In this document: piece after piece, positions 26,542 through 34,902 of the stretch | How the letters are laid out: each line of letters begins with the position of its first letter | How positions within the stretch are numbered: position 1 is the stretch's first letter | DNA from: Schoenoplectus triqueter | Lineage: Eukaryota > Streptophyta > Magnoliopsida > Poales > Cyperaceae | Assembly (NCBI GenBank): GCA_964058805.1 | Contig: CAXKVV010000181.1 | Coordinates: 1 to 34,902 of the forward strand | Reading direction: 5' to 3' | Length of the DNA stretch: 34,902 nucleotides | Translations under genes and position numbers: made by a program | Notes under the pieces: model-generated | Databases searched by the model: none | Told to the model about the DNA's origin: nothing | What the model saw: only the letters and a program-made list of their open reading frames with translations

Positions 26542-26610
26542 ATGGAAAGCAACAAACGGTTCGTTCATCCGCACCGACACAACCCCAACCCCAACCCCAA
26601 CCCCAGATAG
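26542..26610 (+). other. short upstream ORF in the isomerase leader
   Basis: ATG at 26542 opens a 22-codon frame, out of frame with the main start, ending in TAG at 26608-26610, 29 nt before the main ATG. The C-rich repeat makes it encode alternating Pro-Asn. If the transcript begins upstream of it, it could lower translation of the main frame. Confidence 0.45.
26581..26604. repeat. (AACCCC)4 repeat, G-quadruplex-capable on the minus strand
   Basis: Four tandem AACCCC units place four GGGG tracts separated by TT on the minus (template) strand, a textbook intramolecular quadruplex pattern, about 36 bp before the isomerase start codon. The plus-strand mRNA would be C-rich instead. It is not the plant telomere repeat (CCCTAAA). 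Confidence 0.9.
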
Positions 26611-26639
26611 ACTCTCGGAGGCATTTCGTCGAACGCATC

Positions 26640-29600
26640 ATGGGCTCTCTCCCTCCCCCAATCCCCGATACGAAAACCACCGCCATTACCTCCTCCGACC
26701 TCTCCTTGCTGTTCGACTCCCAACGCAGGCACCTCAACCATTTCTTTGATCGACTCGACCTCTCCCAAGCGGCATTCTTCGCCAACACCCTGTTGAATGC
26801 GCCTGCCGCCGTCTTCTTCTCTGGAATCGGCAAATCTGGAATTGTCGCCCAGAAATTGGCCCAGACCTTGGCCTCTCTCGGCCTCTCTCGTACTTCTTTC
26901 TTGTCACCTGTTGATGCGCTACATGGAGATATAGGTGCTGCTACCGTGCTATTTAGTTCTGTTTATCGAATTCGTAGATTGTTCTCCAAGTGTAATTGTT
27001 TCTCCTGATATAGGTTTACCAGTTCCTTCAATGCTAAGAGTAAATACTTGTTTTCAGACCTGAATCGATAACACATAGAACTGAACATATACCTGGTTGT
27101 ATTAGTGGTACAGGCCGGTATCAGTGCATACCTTTCTCGACACTTGTAGCAAATTGCTCAATTGTTGGGTCCTGCATTTTTTTTTAGTTTCTTGCTGAGA
27201 GTATATTATAAGTAAAATACTTTTTTTCTAACATATCAGTACTAGTCCAGAAAAGAAGTTGGGCTACAATATGTACACTGATTTTGAAAGGCCCCATTGA
27301 GACTCATTTGACTTCAATCTTGGAAACGGATGCTAGGCGGCCCAGATAAAGCGATGGGAGTAAACCTAATATAGATATATATCTTTGCCACTTAATGATC
27401 TCATCAACTGTAAAAAAAAATAGAATTATTCCTTTTTTATCAGGATTTGCTATGTCTTAGGTACATGCTTTGGATGGAAATATACTGTGGATCTCTCTTT
27501 TTATTCTGTTAGGCAAAACTTTACAAGTCCTTTGCTCTGGTCAGCCCTCTAATTATTAGAGCCGCAGATTAAATTATTCATGCTAAAAAATAATCAAGCA
27601 AAAAGTTCAAATGATATAGGCGAGATCAACTAATTCATGTCAAGTTGATATGTGATTCTTTGCCAACGAACATACATGTGCTAGACATTAGTATCAGTGT
27701 ACCGCCCATGTTGCAAGTTGCAACTGTTACCTGTAGAATTGTGATGAGAATTCATAATGTAACTATGCTTAACTACTATAATAACTCTGTCCAATTTTTA
27801 TCAGGTGCTGTTTTTGAAGGCGATATTATTATTCTCATTTCAAAATCTGGTGCATCAGAAGAGCTACTCTCTCTTGTTCCCTGTGCCAAAGTGAAAGGTG
27901 CCTATCTAATCTCTCTCACCTCAGTAGAAGGAAACCCTCTCTCAAAGCTATGTGATGTGAATGTGCACCTGCCAATACAGGGTGAAATATGCCCTTTCAA
28001 CCTCGCACCAGTGACATCAGCGGCAGTGCAGATGCTTTTTGGCGACACAATTGTGGCTGCTGTCATGTCTGCATGCAAGGTTGCACGGAATCATTATGCA
28101 ACAAATCATCCTGCTGGAAAGATCGGCAAGAGTCTGATATTTAAGGTAATGGTGGATGCAAGCATTGATCACTGTCAATGATTTGAAATAACAGATATTT
28201 GTTTGATGTAAGATCTGGTACTAATATAATGCATCAGCTATTAAGGAGTACTAATAGATTGGTACCAGTCAGTACCGTTTCTTTGATCTTTTAGGTTGTT
28301 TAGTTTGTCTCCATTTGCTCCTTTGTTTGGTATTCACAGTTTGATTAATGGTTTGGTATTAGTTAGACTCATCTTTCTTCTTGCACCCATTTGCTCCTTT
28401 GTTTGACAATTGATTTAACTCAGTATGGCAATTTTCGTGGACATCATTCAAATTTAGACTCCCATATTGTGTGTTTGTTCTATATGATTATCTATAGCGC
28501 AATCTTATTGATAACTCTCTATGGTTTCAACATGTCAATAAACTTATTCAGTTTTGGTTTGTTTTTGACTTGTTTTTCGAAGATCCTTCCTACCTCTTGC
28601 AGACAGACCTTTATCCCGTCATCCTATCCATTCATGTATTGTTTGATTTTGTCTGTATCAATTATGGGACTTCATTCAACTCTTTATTAAGCTTTGATTC
28701 TTCAGCAGTTAAGTCTTTTGCCAGAACTAATTGGTATAGGCATTCTTAGTTTTTCTGACAAGTATAGATAGTCTTGGTTTTTCTGACAGGAGAAGGGATT
28801 CGATTTGATGTAATTTATTTTATTAGCAACCTCAAATTACCATCCTCAAATTACAACATTAGTTTGGTATCCTTACAATGTTTTTGGGAGAATGTGCTGT
28901 ATGAATACACCTTTTACAGCAATCAATTCTGGCCACTATTGACCGAGTAATACTGCAAAGAGCTGAATGGTGAATACGAACAAACAAACAATAACAAAGC
29001 CTTTAATCCCAAATAACTGGGGTAGTCTAGAAATGAAACCCAATCCGAAATAACAAAGAGCTGAATGGTGAATACATAATTTTATACAGGTGAAAGATGT
29101 GATGAAGAAGAAAGAAGATTTACCCATATGTAAAGAGGGAGATATGATAATGGATCAATTGTCAGAGCTTACTAGCAAAGGATGTGGCTGTTTACTTGTC
29201 ATAGATGACTCGTACCGGCTGATCGGTACGTTTACTGATGGTGACCTTAGGCGTGCTCTGAGGGCCAATGGTGCTGCAATTTTCAACCTCACTGTGGGTC
29301 ATATGTGCAATCGGTATGTTGCTGTGCTCCCATTAAATTTTAATTAAGGTTTTGGGTAAAAAATCATAGGCTTTAGTAGAAAGTTAAAATATTTTATTTA
29401 ATATTACTATATAGTCAAATTTTATAATTTTTCTAGAAGCATGATTATCAATATTGATGGAAATTGAATTAATGTAGAAGACTTATTAGTTAATTGATTC
29501 TTAATTGAAGTTTCTATATGTAAAGTAACAAACTGCTTTACAAGGTTAACAATGATGATGGCAAAGTTGAGTTCTAATGTTTGGAATGCCTTTTCATTTT

Positions 29601-30604
29601 CAAGTTATTTGTTTGTGCATTTACACAAGCAATTAAGAAAAAGATAGAGCAATAGTACAATACTTACCAAGGTAGCAACAGTGAGCCATTGATGAAGGTA
29701 CCTGTACCACATTAATGTTTCAAAGGTTATTTGCAAGCAAAGAACTTGAATGTTTGGTTGAGGAAAACATAGAAACCTGAAAGCAAATTAAATGCTCACA
29801 GGCACTGAACATTTTAGCTCCAATTAAGTCCCAATTAACAAACACCTTATTACAAAGGGTGGGGATCACTTGACAATGGGTTATTTTGACAATCTTGACA
29901 ATGAATTTTCAAATAAATACTAAAAAAATCTTATGCACATGTTCTTCTACTTATAGATTGACGGTGATTTAAATTTCATGCAATTTCATTATCGTTTGAT
30001 ACTCCATCAAGGACCATCAAAATTGTATACAATTTACAATGGTTATAATTTGACGATCTTTGATGGACTATCAAACAATAATGAGATTGCATGAAATTTG
30101 AATCACTATCAATCTATATGTAGAAGAACATATTCATAAGTTTTTTTTTCTATTTTTTTCTATTTTTTTCGTATTTATTTGAAAATCCATTGTCAAGTGA
30201 TCCCTTCCCTAATAAAAAAGGGTAAAAGCAACTGACCAGAAACAGAAATAGTAAAAAGAAAATTTAAACCGAACGAAACTTATTATTGTTCAATCACAGT
30301 GCTTGTGCAATTCATTTCAAATCCTCACTAAAATTCAAACCTATTCTTTTATCAAACTTACTAATATGTCAGCGCAGCCTTCCTTCCTATATTCCTTTCC
30401 GTTTTATTTTTATGAACATTTCTCCTGTTGAAAATGTGTCTTCATAGGAACCCAAGAACAATAACTGCAGATGCAATGGCAGTGGAGGCGATGCAAAAGA
30501 TGGAGTCTCCCCCTTCACCTGTGCAGTTTCTTCCCGTAATTGACCACCAAAATGTTGTCATCGGCATCATCACTTTGCATGGTCTTGTTTCTTCTGGCTT
30601 GTGA
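26640..30604 (+). CDS. arabinose-5-phosphate isomerase (SIS domain plus CBS pair)
   Basis: Exons 26640-26934, 27805-28145, 29090-29313 and 30448-30604 encode 338 residues related to bacterial KdsD and the plant homologue (Arabidopsis At3g54690, SETH3). The enzyme interconverts ribulose-5-phosphate and arabinose-5-phosphate, the first committed step to KDO, a sugar of pectic rhamnogalacturonan II. Seen: SIS domain about residues 50-185 with GIGKSG (Lys65), DALHGDIG (His95), SKSGASEE and NHPAGKIG (His200), matching positions implicated in catalysis in KdsD; then two CBS motifs from residue 213 ([12 protein letters not shown]...[12 protein letters not shown]) to the end ([13 protein letters not shown]). 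The ATG at 26640 is chosen because MGSLPPP matches the known plant N-terminus. The same frame is open upstream to an ATG at 26382. No transit peptide is evident from the chosen start. All joins keep frame. Confidence 0.94.
28978..29053 (-). mobile_element. 76-bp retroposon fragment (LINE/SINE 3' end) with 22-bp TSD
   Basis: A 22-bp sequence (28956-28977) is repeated exactly at 29054-29075 and brackets a 76-bp insert. On the minus strand the insert contains CCCAGTTATTTGGGATTAAA followed by GGCTTTGTTATTGTTTGTTT, resembling the (TTG)n-tailed 3' end of RTE-type LINEs and the Au-type SINEs that share it in many plants. Long perfect direct repeats around a 3'-end fragment are the signature of target-primed insertion with 5' truncation. 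It lies just before the intron 2 acceptor (29088-29089) of the isomerase gene. Confidence 0.8.
29856..30210. mobile_element. foldback MITE in intron 3 of the isomerase gene
   Basis: The ends AGGGTGGGGATCACTTGAC and GTCAAGTGATCCCTTCCCT are inverted. Complementarity continues inward to about 30021 on the left and 30049 on the right, leaving a small centre that itself holds the 16-bp palindrome AAATTGTATACAATTT (30020-30035). No coding frame. Transcription through the intron would produce a long hairpin. The target duplication is not clear, so the superfamily is unassigned. Confidence 0.8.
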
Positions 30605-31676
30605 AGAACCAGACCCCTTCCATGTTTTTGTAACTTGATTGATTCTATTCTTTTGTATCCTAGTTACTTTTTGTAGCTGAATTCTTGTGTGATTAAGGAT
30701 ATACGATCTGCAAGTGAGATGTGTCTGTTGTATTTTCATAATTGCCATGTGGCTTATTGTAGATGAGAAGTCAATTGTTTTATGCATTGTTACCCTCCTA
30801 CATTGTTCTAATTGCTTATATGCAAGGTAATGAAAATTAGTGGGGATCTTTGCCTACTTTAAAAATTAAGCAAAACTTATAATTGTTTTTAATTGCATTT
30901 ATTGCAAGGACTTAATGCTCGTCTCGTTTTAATTTTGTTTGACACATGGTCTATTATAATGTACGCGGGGGCATATGTTGACTTATGAATGCATTTATTT
31001 TGATTTTTGGAATATTTGGTGTCGTTTACCTAACGAACAGTATTCTTTGTAAATAATTGATGGTTGTCTGTTTACAATTATAATGTTCTGATAATAAACA
31101 CCTACGATATGTTGTGTGCACTGACCAGCATTCATTGAGCAAAGGTCACTTTTATGTCCAATTACTTTTGGGAGTTGGGGTGGAATTTGATTTCGTAAAT
31201 AAATTGTATTAGCTATAACTAACCCATCAAACTTTAATCACTAATAAATAGATTGGGACCAACGTCACTGAATTTTTTAATGATTGCGACAAGTTCTAAC
31301 TTATCTCTAACTGCATCTCTGGTAGCAGTACCAATCATGGAAAATGATGCAAGTCTCCTGGAGTAGGATATTATTATGCTCACACTTCGCAACATATTCT
31401 CTTGGTAGCGGTACTAAAATGTTCAAGGACCCTCATTAAAAAATAAAAAAAATATGGAACAGTTGTGACCAAAACCTCGAGTTGAACGGTACGGACAAGC
31501 CCTTGGAGACGGATACCAGCTGCTAATGCGTGTTGGTTGAATGCTTGCTTGGTCAGGATCCTCTCCATTCGGCATTTGCAATTATAATTATAAATGGAGG
31601 GGTTATGAATGTTTTGAAAATATGACGTTCATTTTGGAAACATATACTTTAGGGAATGAATGTGCGTCCTTGTGAA
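30605..31676. other. isomerase 3' UTR and spacer, nothing further recognised
   Basis: The first part is presumably 3' UTR. No gene-like frame, RNA gene or repeat boundary is seen up to the tandem duplication at 31677. Confidence 0.5.
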
Positions 31677-31780
31677 ACAAACAAATATGACAATAATATC
31701 TATTGTATCCCTTATATCTATATCTATACAAACAAATATGACAATAATATCTATTGTATCCCTTATATCTATATCTATAC
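31677..31780. repeat. perfect 51-bp tandem duplication
   Basis: Units at 31677-31727 and 31728-31778 are identical, and two further bases (AC) continue the match. Identity suggests a recent event. The right copy ends inside the first bases of the Helitron-like element that follows. Confidence 0.95.
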
Positions 31781-32109
31781 TATTATATAAAGCACCTAAG
31801 AATTGAACAAGTCCATTTTTTATCATTTTCTTCAAATATTTTATATCTCAAAATACCCATTATCTAATGATTTACATTAATTTGGACTAATCAGACAAAC
31901 ACAATAGCGTCAATTATTTTGTATTTCTCTCTATTTCTTTGCCATATAAAAGGAAGGAAATTAAAGATTGAGAGAAATCATGCGAGATTATATCTGATAT
32001 AGTATTTGTAATTGATCTTTTCCATATTAGAATGACGTATATATTATCATGTGATATTTTTCTATATCTAAATAAAAAAATTCGTTGCAACGCGCGGGTA
32101 CATAGCTAG
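31774..32109 (+). mobile_element. Helitron-like non-autonomous element (336 bp)
   Basis: It begins TCTATACTATTATATAAAGC and ends GCGCGGGTACATAGCTAG, sitting between host A (31773) and T (32110), the expected Helitron insertion point. The perfect palindrome CGTTGCAACG (32083-32092) lies 13 nt before the terminal CTAG and can act as the 3' subterminal hairpin. No RepHel protein is encoded. The 3' end resembles the common plant Helitron terminus. Confidence 0.7.
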
Positions 32110-32139
32110 TCCCTGTTAAATATGCAATGCCATAATGGA

Positions 32140-32539
32140 CATGGGCGGATGCAAGATTTTGGTCAAGGGGGCAATTATCGGATTATAATAGCTTATTGGG
32201 TTCAAATTCATTAACTAATCGGATACTAAATAAAATAATAATAATTCAATATATATTTTTACGTAATAAAAAATATTAAAATAATAAAATTTTATATATC
32301 AAAAATAACAACAAAATAAAGCTCAGATAATCAAGTTGATGAATAAAATTTTCTTCTACGGAACTTTATATTTTGATATCTTTGTATAATTATTTCATTA
32401 TGCACGATATTAAATATATTTTTTTCAATAAAAATAATCAGACAATTCAGAGGGAATTTTTTTTTAGGGAGGAACAAATTATCGAAAACACTAAATAAAA
32501 AACACTATTTATCAAAATCCAAAGAATCAGCTACCCCTG
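32140..32539 (+). mobile_element. hAT-like non-autonomous element, copy 2 (400 bp)
   Basis: It starts CATGGGCGGATGC and ends CTACCCCTG, flanked by ATAATGGA (32132-32139) and ATGATGGA (32540-32547), a 7/8 match for an 8-bp target duplication. The interior is collinear with 12859-13235, for example TTCAAATTCATTAACTAATC beside TTCAAATTCATTAGCTAATT. The right terminus is shortened relative to the other copies. No transposase. Confidence 0.8.
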
Positions 32540-32773
32540 ATGATGGATGCCCCACCATAGGATGTCAAATTTCGTTAGTTAAATCTGTATCTATAACATG
32601 CTGTTAGGATAAAGCTATCCCATATATATTCTTTGATAACTTCTCATCTTCTTTCAAAAAGAAAATGTGTATTTCACCGCACGTGCACACACACAAACAC
32701 ACACATAGCATTGATTTGCAAGGTACTTCTAAAAAGAAGATAAAAATAAAAATAATAATGAAAAAGATGGTAA

Positions 32774-32776
<3 letters not shown>

Positions 32777-32808
<32 letters not shown>
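32777..32808. repeat. (TAA)n microsatellite
   Basis: About ten uninterrupted TAA units lie between hAT-like copies 2 and 3. Confidence 0.9.
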
Positions 32809-32809
<1 letters not shown>

Positions 32810-32829
32810 TCTATGCCTGCAATACTAAG

Positions 32830-33221
32830 CAGGGGCGGATGTATCATGTACCAGGGGGTCAGTTGACCCCTTAGATTTTAAAAAATAGTGTTTTTAGATT
32901 AAAATTTTGTTAATTTGACATTCTTTGGATTAAATTTCTGACCCTCTGGATTGTTTGATTATTTTTTATTAAGAATTTTTTTTAATATCGTAAATAATGA
33001 AAAAAATATGCAAAAAATTTAAAATATGAAGTTTCGTAGAGGAATTTTTTTATCGCTATGATTATTTATTATTTTGACTTTTATTTTTTATTATTTTTAA
33101 TATATAAAAGATATTATTTTAATATTTTTATTTAATATCCGATTAGTTAATGAATTAAAACCCGATAAGTCATTGAATCTGATTACCGACCCTCCTGATT
33201 AAAATCCTGCATTCGCGCTTG
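32830..33221 (-). mobile_element. hAT-like non-autonomous element, copy 3, reverse orientation (392 bp)
   Basis: The left end is CAGGGGCGGATGTATC and the right end ATTCGCGCTTG, which reads CAAGCGCGAATGCAGG on the minus strand. Its reverse complement is collinear with copy 2 (shared TTAATTCATTAACTAATCGG-type segment). The flanks ATACTAAG and TTGATAAG match only 5 of 8, so the target duplication has decayed or the edge is a few bases off. Confidence 0.7.
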
Positions 33222-34503
33222 TTGATAAGCGGGGACTGAATCCAATTCGTATTATTTTGCTCTTCCACATGCTTTATTTTTTATTTTTTACTTTTTGATG
33301 GGGAGATTAGCGATATTCCAATCATACAGACATTCACCTAGGAAGAACAGGCGAGTATATGCTGCTTACAATAACCCAAAATTACGGATAGAAGATAGCA
33401 ATCATACACACACACATATATAATTAAAAGACTTTGAAACTTGAAAGATGTTCCCAATAAAGAGTGTCTTTTGTTTCAAGTTCAATCCATCCTCTCCTTA
33501 TCCACCTCCTAAAGTCAATACCTCTCCTCTCCATTTGTCACCATCACTTTCTTACCATTCTCTACTGCTCTCCTCCAAGGCCCCAACCAAGGCCCCAACA
33601 CACTTGATACTAAAAAATCTTGTACAAGTAATTGTACTATAGTAATAGTACTGAATTGGATGATTAATAGGAGGTTCTAGAATCTAGATTATTATAAAAC
33701 ATCTCCATTTTTGTTTTGGATGGGAGAAGAGGAACAGTACAAATCCAAGACGCATCTCAAATCTAAGAGAGGCTATGAACCTGCTACAAACAAGAACTGC
33801 ATCATGTCCGTCTTGGATTGGATTTGAGACAAATAGTTTTACAGTGTGTGTAAACCTGTCCAACGTCAACAAAGAAATCTAATTTAATTGGTCCTCAATG
33901 CCATATTGCCATTGCCAGCTATAAAGCACTGATATATATATAAAAAAAAAACATGTTTGGACTGATGATGCGGCCCCACCCATGTAAGATCCTGACTGCA
34001 CAACCACCTCTTTCTCCTGGACCCCACACCCATGTTTTTTTTTTTATAATAGACCCCACACCCATGTTATCTTCACGTTTAATTTTTCCACAATAAAGCG
34101 ACAAAACTTTTCATATAAACCCCAAAATTGAAACAAAGTCCATCTTACCCTCGAGAAGGGTTTTTCCTCAGGAGAATATATTTTTCCTTTTTCTTACGGG
34201 AGGGAGAAGATCCCATACAGCATCTGAGTATTTCATAAGAAAATACACAATAAAAGGATTATCATAGTCATTCCCCAATCCCCACCCTTTTATTACGAAA
34301 GAGAATCATGTATATTATATGTTGTTCATATTCCGGAGTGATACTCAACTCAAGAGAGCTTTTCCTATATTTTGTACATACAAAACAAAATTTCTAACTT
34401 TTTGTTTTTCTGAGAATATACGAAGTATTTAAAATTCATCGAACAGTGTATAAACCATCCATAAAATAAAAAAAATATTAAAAAAAAGAACTAATTAAAT
34501 ATA
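33222..34503. other. intergenic spacer with short repeats
   Basis: ACCCCACACCCATGTT occurs at 34021-34036 and 34053-34068 with a related string at about 33974. The rest is AT-rich or pyrimidine-rich. A serine/proline-rich frame at 33448-33642 looks like chance translation of pyrimidine-rich DNA. No gene is supported. Confidence 0.5.
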
Positions 34504-34759
34504 TCACTTAGTAATAAGGGGATGCACATTGGTCTTGGGTTTTAATCTATGGATACTACCAGCACCATCATCATCGGTTGCATTGTAACAAAATGCGTCG
34601 CGAGGCCCGCCGCTTTGGATGACGAAGTGACCCAGAGAATTTGTGCTGCTCTGCTCAATGCGGTTTTCATCACAAAGAAATTCACTAGCCACGGCCTTCT
34701 CCAATACAAATTGATAATCATGCACTATCACCTCAGTCTTACCACCATCACGCCGTGAT
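34504..34759 (-). CDS. possible 3'-terminal exon of an unidentified minus-strand gene
   Basis: Read on the minus strand, a plausible acceptor (TTTTACAG) at 34760-34767 is followed by 84 open codons and a stop at 34504-34506. The translation contains RRDGGKTEVIVHDYQFVLEK and LGHFVIQSGGPRDAFCYN. Base composition is clearly more balanced than the flanks. I do not recognise the family. An exon-like stretch further right (about 34815-34880) does not join to it cleanly: its open frame with the obvious GT donor would create a stop at the junction. It could be a real terminal exon cut off by the window edge, or a pseudogene fragment. Confidence 0.35.
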
Positions 34760-34902
34760 CTGTAAAATTAAAACCTTAATATAATATATAAGATGCAATT
34801 GCAATAAATACTAGGCTGGCCGCATCCCAAGCAGGTCAATGGACTTCAGGTAGCAGAAACTGGAGTGCTGTGCAGCTCCTACATTAATAATGCGAATTGC
34901 AT

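Noticed and set aside
26581..26604. AACCCC array as a telomeric repeat
   Set aside because: The plant telomere unit is CCCTAAA. Four AACCCC units in a gene leader are a simple microsatellite.
26498..26833. 111-codon minus-strand open frame rich in Gly
   Set aside because: It is the antisense of the GC-rich isomerase first exon and leader. The plus-strand protein is conserved and this one is not.
31629..31835. 68-codon minus-strand frame with an internal repeat of DIDIRDTIDIIVIFVC
   Set aside because: The protein repeat merely translates the 51-bp DNA tandem duplication.
33448..33642. Ser/Pro-rich 64-codon frame
   Set aside because: Chance translation of pyrimidine-rich sequence, with no conserved features or gene context.

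Overview
The window is nuclear DNA from a flowering plant. Three protein genes are split into many short exons with GT-AG introns, and all three read on the + strand. Each product is recognisable as a plant protein: the second-largest subunit of RNA polymerase III, an RD21-type papain-like protease with a C-terminal granulin domain, and an arabinose-5-phosphate isomerase with SIS and paired CBS domains. Introns and intergenic DNA are strongly AT-rich and full of short non-autonomous transposons and microsatellites. I cannot name the species from the sequence alone.

Layout. Positions 81-10206 hold 37 exons of the Pol III subunit (RPC2/NRPC2 type), complete except for a first exon of roughly 20 codons that must lie left of the window. 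Positions 10207-20890 are about 10.7 kb without a convincing gene. This stretch contains foldback MITE-like elements (12101-12410, 13353-13650, 16290-16798), a hAT-like element with an 8-bp target duplication (12859-13235), a probable Helitron between inverted arms (14286-15037), tandem duplications and a small GC-rich patch with a G-box palindrome. Positions 20981-24507 are the six-exon cysteine protease, with a TATA box upstream. Positions 24508-26381 hold its 3' flank and AT-rich spacer. Positions 26640-30604 are the four-exon isomerase, with a foldback MITE in intron 3 and a 76-bp retroposon fragment flanked by 22-bp direct repeats at the end of intron 2. Positions 30605-34902 contain a Helitron-like element, two more copies of the hAT-like family and, at the right edge, a possible 3'-terminal exon of an unidentified minus-strand gene.

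The three main genes are unrelated in function (small-RNA transcription, vacuolar/secretory proteolysis, synthesis of a pectin sugar precursor). Their proximity looks like ordinary plant gene order, not a pathway cluster. I found no sign of an undescribed multi-gene system. The points of interest are splice-site oddities in the Pol III gene (a GC-AG intron, a tandem acceptor, a donor running into a C homopolymer), the upstream reading frames and C-rich repeat of the isomerase leader, and a well-resolved set of small transposons with identifiable ends.
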